Assembly (NCBI GenBank): GCA_002179805.1
Contig: NAVB01000174.1
Location: forward strand, 45,693-109,692
Length of the DNA: 64,000 nucleotides
From: Acanthamoeba lenticulata
Lineage: Eukaryota > Discosea > Longamoebia > Acanthamoebidae
Direction of reading: 5' to 3'
Every line of letters begins with the position of its first letter. Position 1 is the stretch's first letter. Shown one piece after another: positions 59,301-64,000 of this stretch. The position numbers and the translations under genes were made by a program. Under the pieces are notes generated by a model. That model did not search any database and was not told the DNA's origin. It saw nothing but the letters and a program-made list of their open reading frames with translations.

Positions 59301-62300
59301 AGGCGAGCCTCGCGCAGAACTGGCCCTCGCGCCCGGCGTCGCACATGCACGAGTTGTTGACGCAGCGGCCGGCGCCCGAGCAGATCTGGAAGGCGGGGCC
59401 CTCGTCGATGCAGCCGTAGACGTTGCTCACGGGCGCGCCGTTGCACGTGAAGTTTTTGAGCTGCGCCAGCAGGCGGCGGGCCAGCGCCGGGCTGTCCGAC
59501 GCCAGCGCGAACCGCTGCCTGTTGTTTACAAGAGCAAGGGGGTTAGGCACATCGTCGCCATACCAGGGGCGGATCGCAGAGAGACGGCACCTGTAGGCGA
59601 TCCGCCGGGCCAGCGGGTCGGTCTGGGACCAGTAGAGGAGCTTGGCGAAGGCCTCGGCCTTGGCGCACTCCTGGGCCACGGTCTGGTGCTGCTTCAGCTG
59701 GTAGAAGAACGACCCAAACACGGCCAGAGGCCAGCTCATCGCCCCCGGCCCTGTCGTCGCCATCGTTGCCATGGCCGCATGTCAGCTGCTGCGTGGGAGA
59801 ATGCGTGGAATGTGGGGACGGACCGAGCAGGAGGCTGGCATAGTCGGGGTCTTGCGCGCTCCTAGCGGACTCGGAGAAGTCGTGCAGCGCGCTCTGGAGT
59901 GATTCGAGCGAGGGCCGGACGGCATTGCCCGCCGTGTTGATGATCTGCGCCGTCGAGAGCGTCCGCGCCTGTGCGCCAAGTGGGAAGAGTCAGACCCTTG
60001 GCTGAAGCGGGACCTTCAAGCGGACAAAGCACAAGGCAGAGATGGGCAAGAGAGAGAAACCAGGGTGATGTCGTAATAGTCCCAGAAGGCGAACGTGTCT
60101 GGCGTGGCGGACATGATGGGGATGACGCCCTCGAGGTCGGCCACCGCGATGGACCGATTGGCCGGGTCGTCCTGCACCGGGAAATGCACTACTGGACCCG
60201 CGCCCACCTGTGTGCGAGAGAGGGAGGTGAGCCGACGCGTGGGCAACGGTACAATAGTAGGCTGGCGGCGCGCACTTTGGTGGCGAAGCGCGGGACGGTG
60301 TTGCTCAGCATGGTGGTCACCAGCTGGGTGATGGCCGAGCTGACCGATTGCATCACTACGATGATGGGCCGGGCGGGCAGCGCCTGGGCGACCTCGGGCG
60401 GGTTGAGGGCCTGGATCCGCGGGTCGTTCCACATGGTCACCTCGCCCAGGTAGATCGACGCGATCATCTCAAAGTCGAGGATCAACGATACGTTGTCGCC
60501 CAGCGCCATCAACTCGGCCAAATTGTATCCTTGAATCACAATAAAAATAAATAAATAAATATGAAAGTATTGATTTAATCTTGATATAATTTAATACAAT
60601 AAAATGAATCACAATTTCTAGAAAAATGAAAGTTATTTAAAAATACAATAAAATACAATAAAATGAAAGGTAGTACCTGGAGCGAAGGCGTAGACAACGA
60701 CGGGGCTGACGACGACGTTGGGGATCTTGTCGTGCCACTCGGGCGCAAGGCCGTTGCTGGTGGCTCCAAAGTCGACGCTGCCGGTGGCCATGCGCTGCTT
60801 GGCCGTGGCCGAGTTGGACAGAAAGTACTTGATGGCGACGCCCTCCTGCTGGCTGCTCGTCACGGCCCACGAGGCGTACACCGAGAGCGACGGCCCGGTG
60901 CCGACGAGGTAGGTGGTGCCGAACGCCTGCTCGCCGTTGCATTGCACCAGGTTGAGTAGCGCCAGCGCACTCTTGCGCAGGCTCAGGTCCAGCGGGACGT
61001 GATTGATCTGGGCCACCACCTCGGACGCCCTGGCGACCAAGGTGGAGCACGTCAACATGAACCATAAGATGATCATGAAGAAGAAGAAGAAGAAGAAGAA
61101 GGAGGAGGAGGAAAAGGTCTTACGCGTCGTTGGTGAGCACCCAGGCCAGGAAGCGGAGCAGCTCTTCGATGTTGGTGCAGTCAAAGGCAGTCAAGTTGCG
61201 CCACATGGCGAAGTAGCTCATGAAGGCGAGCGGCCACGAGTTGTTCCCAAAGCCGTCGTAGATGTCGGTCGTGAAGGCGCCTGCGCTGATCTGCGCGGCG
61301 TGCTCGACCATGGCCGCCTGGACCGAGTCGGTGGATGGCTGGACGAGCTTGCCCGCTCGGTTGATCATCTTGGCCATCGCCAGGCTGGCGTTGCTGGCAA
61401 TGGCATAGCGCAGGAATGTCAAGCAGTTGACGTGGCTCTGCACCCAGCGGACGCGGAGCTCGGCGGTGCGGCCGGCGCTCTCGGCGCGGCCCTCGAGCGC
61501 GGGTGGCATGAGCGCGAACGAGCCGTTGGCCCGGGCGAGGGCGTCGCAAAAGTCGTTGCTGAAGCTGCAGAGCATGGCCTTGAACACCTCCGTGATGGAC
61601 AACGGCTCGTCGGGCCCGTAGCCCACGAAGATGGGCTCGCCAGGCAGGCGGGCCGCCAAGGCCGGGTTGAGCGCCTGGATGGCGCTGTCGTTCCACAAGA
61701 CGACCGCGCCCGTGTATACGCGGCTCAGCGTCTCTCGGTCGAGCACGAGGCTCGGGTCGTCGGGCGTGAGGCCGCGCACGTTGTAGACGATCGTGATGGC
61801 CTGCCCAAAGAGCGGGAAGTGGAGCAGCTGGTCCACCTGGGAGAAGGCATGCTTCGTGATGCCCTGCTCGGTGCTCACGAAATCCTGGTGGCGACGTCAA
61901 GCGCGTGCGTCAACACGAAAAAAAAAATGACGAGCCATCACGCGTGACATGCAGTGATCAGACGAGATCGACTCCATAACAAGGAAAAATGCTGCTGCGC
62001 GGCTTGCTGTGATTTGGCAAACACTTACCGCAAGTCCTGCTTTGTAGGTGTTCAAGGCGTCGGACTCGTTCATCTGCTGGTAGGTCAGTCTGTTCGCCAC
62101 GTGGGGACCGGTTGTCAGTTTTCGCCCAAAAGGCCGGGGCGGGGCGAAGAGAGCAGGAGAAGAGAGCAGGAGAGGCGCACATGATGTCGTCGCGGACGAA
62201 GCGGTAGTCACGGGCCCATGCCTCGTAGAGGTTGGCCTGAGTGAGGGACCCCACCCCATAGAGCTGGACGTTCTTTGAGCTGATGGTGTAGGCCAAGGCT

Positions 62301-62441
62301 GCTGGCACAACAACAATAAGAGGAAACAGCTGTTAAATAGAGAAGAGAGAAAGCCGTGTGTGGCCGATATCACGTACATGTGGGAGCACACGTAAGGAAG
62401 AAAAGCCCGAGAAAGAAGACCAGGGCAGGATGCACGCTCAT
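56319..62441 (-). CDS. Receptor kinase paralogue: PstS-like ectodomain, kinase, degenerate cyclase, kinase
   Basis: The ATG at 62441 begins a signal peptide (MSVHPALVFFLGLFFLTC). Two PstS-like modules follow (GVGSLTQANLYEAWARDYRFV, FPLFGQAITIVYNVRGL, LSRVYTGAVVLWNDSAIQALNP; then MIASIYLGEVTMWNDPRIQALNP), an EGF-like cluster (CVNNSCMCDAGREGQFC), and a transmembrane helix (VVVPVGAVLLCLLCVVLVTVLVV). Kinase 1 has GAGGFGQVYKAVWKG, VAVKVM, HRDLKSLNLLLD, DFG, AAPE; a short intron (donor AC/GTACGC near 58467) joins YDGLT to PTAVAVAVLR. The cyclase-like domain (VTVVWTDIARAASLWEF) contains a long acidic insert, and its GPVVALAAR lacks the Asn of the active site. Kinase 2 (GQGASGVVHRGKWRG, VAVKRL, HRDLKSSNLLVD, DFG, TAPE) ends at TAA 56319-56321. 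The receptor probably senses an extracellular small ligand. Confidence 0.85.
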
Positions 62442-62736
62442 GGACGCAAGCAGAACTAAAGGCTTGTCGGCCGTGAGGATAAAGAGTTTGCTTCGTCTTT
62501 AAGCAGGTTAGCAAGGTTAGTGGTGATCCGACAGACAGCTCGCCTGGCACGGAACAGAGAAGCCCGTATCGCGGAACATCCTGTCCTCGCTTGCCGTTCG
62601 CGTTCACGATGTGGGGATCTGGCCAGTCAACAAAGGAAAAGAGTGCGAAATAGCCAAATTATTTTTAACACAATTGGAAATGAAAAAGAAACAATAAAAG
62701 TAGAAGAGAAAAGAGTACCTTGTCTCTGTTGGGAAA

Positions 62737-64000
62737 ATGGATGGCGGAGGCACAGGGATGGTGCCCTTTTCGCCTGTGGCAGTGGTCCCTCCGACACCCC
62801 AGGCGCCCACTGCCTTCAGTGGCCTCCTGGCACGTCACATCTCATTCGTCAATCACTTTGAATTCCGGTGGAAGCATCGCACGTTTCACAAGGCTGTCGC
62901 CCTTGGTGCATCTTTCTCCCCCAGCCCTCTCAAGACCACACTGCGCTGCTGGCAGACCTTCTTTGTTGTCTTTAACAATTTCTTTTGTTTTTATTTTTAT
63001 TTTTATTTTTATTAAACAGGGGACGTGGACAACGACGGTGACATCGAGCTGATTGCCGGCAGCCTCGGCGGTGTGTTGCTCATCTGGAAGGGCACCCACT
63101 CCCAGCCCTGGCGCTCGGCCGAGCACCTCGGCACCGTACGCCTGACTTCCTCTTCACCTCCCCCCATTGACTTGCCTCACCGCCGCCCGCCCGCTCGCCG
63201 CGCAGATTGCGTGCATCGCCGTCGGCGACGTCTACAACCAGGGCCGGGTACTTGCCCAAGCCCGCAACATCAACGAGCCCATACGTTGTCAACCGAGGTT
63301 TGACCCCGGCTCGTCTCACGCGCGTGTGTGCGTGTGTGTGTGCAGAACGTGTTGGTGGTGACCACGTTCGAGGGCGTGGGCTACATCTTTGAGGTCAAGA
63401 GTGACGACGATGACAACGCCCGCACGTGGACGTCCTCTTCCTCCACCTCCTCTTCCTCCTCCACCAACAACGAGGGCGGCGACGGCGGCCCGGCGCGGCC
63501 ATGCGTGACGTTGAAACCGAGCGGCAGGTTCGACATTCCGCCCAACATCAACGCCATCCTCATCACCGACGCCGACAATGACGGCTACAACGAGCTGCTG
63601 ATGGGCGGCAGCGACCGCATCCTGTACTCGTACCAAGTGTCGCCCCCCGACCGGAACGCGGCGACGTCCTCGTCCACGTCCTCGTCCTCGGGTGCGATCC
63701 CGATGCCGACCCCGTCCTCGTCCGCCGGCTCGTCGTCGTCGTCGACAGCATCGTCCTCGTCTTCGGGCAGCGGAAGCGGCCCGCAGTTGCCGATCCTGTC
63801 GCCGACGTCCCGGCGCGAGGCGACGCTGCCCACCAACCCGCACCCTCACCACCATCACATGGGCCTGCCCATCGCGTCGCCCGTCCGGCGCGAGTCAACG
63901 CTCGGCGCCACGCCCTCCTCTTCGGCCCTCGGTGGCGGCGGCGGCAGCAGCAGCAGCGGCAGCCACGGAGCGGTCGGCCACACCTCGCACGGCATCCCTG
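62737..64000 (+). CDS. ITFG2-like KICSTOR subunit (FG-GAP propeller), 3' cut by window edge
   Basis: The ATG at 62737 (MDGGGTGMVPFSP) precedes NHFEFRWKHRTFHKAVALG, which joins through an intron with a (TTTTTA)n tract to GDVDNDGDIELIAGSLGGVLLIWKG. Then come IACIAVGDVYNQGR, NVLVVTTFEGVGYIFEV, a Ser-rich insert, and FDIPPNINAILITDADNDGYNELLMGGSDRILYSYQV. This follows animal ITFG2 closely in order and motif (GDVDND, GDV-N-G, DxDxDG calcium-type loops). ITFG2 is part of KICSTOR, which recruits GATOR1 to lysosomes to restrain TORC1. Compared with animals, long Ser/His/Gly-rich inserts are present (63660-64000). It is divergent from the receptor-kinase gene, with about 295 bp between starts. The end is outside the window. 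Confidence 0.82.

Overview
The window is a gene-dense, GC-rich, intron-rich eukaryotic nuclear segment. Short introns (about 60-110 nt, usually GT...AG, often with a CTGAC branch-point-like motif or an AT-rich block) break nearly every gene. The gene set points to an amoeba of the Acanthamoeba type: F-box/ankyrin proteins with the GCPWD repeat, receptor kinases with PstS-like ectodomains, and an IRE1, SPT3, UBA1 and KICSTOR ITFG2-like core set. The organism assignment is inference from family content; no marker rRNA is present.

Layout: 1-666 hemerythrin-like (+, 5' cut); 749-1939 wax-synthase-like membrane protein (-); about 2223-4492 membrane-anchored RhoGEF (-); 4926-5621 calmodulin-like (+); 5825-7872 F-box/ankyrin (+); 7923-10384 Kelch-BTB (-); 10429-12543 F-box/ZZ-like/MORN-like (-); 13091-16301 winged-helix (RFX/D5-like) regulator (+); 16426-16716 truncated GCPWD-repeat gene (+); 16782-18471 SPT3 (-); 18695-20021 cyclin (-); 20143-20430 orphan (+); 20635-21540 GST (+); 21861-26431 IRE1 (+); 26660-28780 F-box/SPRY (+); 29279-30256 orphan (+); 30623-35066 ubiquitin E1 (+); 35342-36929 TBC (+); 36999-38459 F-box/GCPWD repeats (+); 38495-39508 DUF3574 membrane protein (-); 39514-40154 two tRNA-like units; 40239-41704 2OG-Fe(II) oxygenase (-); 41947-50127 very large RCC1/coat-like protein (+); 50217-56039 and 56319-62441 tandem receptor kinases (-); 62737-end ITFG2-like (+, 3' cut).

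The most unusual signal is at 39514-40154. Two paralogous units each carry the T arm and 3' acceptor strand of a class II tRNA first, then a 4-9 nt spacer, then the 5' acceptor strand, D arm and anticodon arm. Anticodons are TGA (Ser) and TAG (Leu). The flanks of each unit can form the same long helix. This is the order expected of circularly permuted tRNA genes, here opened at the variable arm.

Functionally the window mixes housekeeping genes (UBA1, IRE1, SPT3, cyclin, ITFG2-like) with lineage-expanded signalling genes (F-box/ankyrin, receptor kinases, RhoGEF, TBC). There is no operon logic; genes are arranged on both strands with 35-550 bp gaps. Gene ends were set by reading splice sites by eye; where the first or last exon is unsure, the entry says so.
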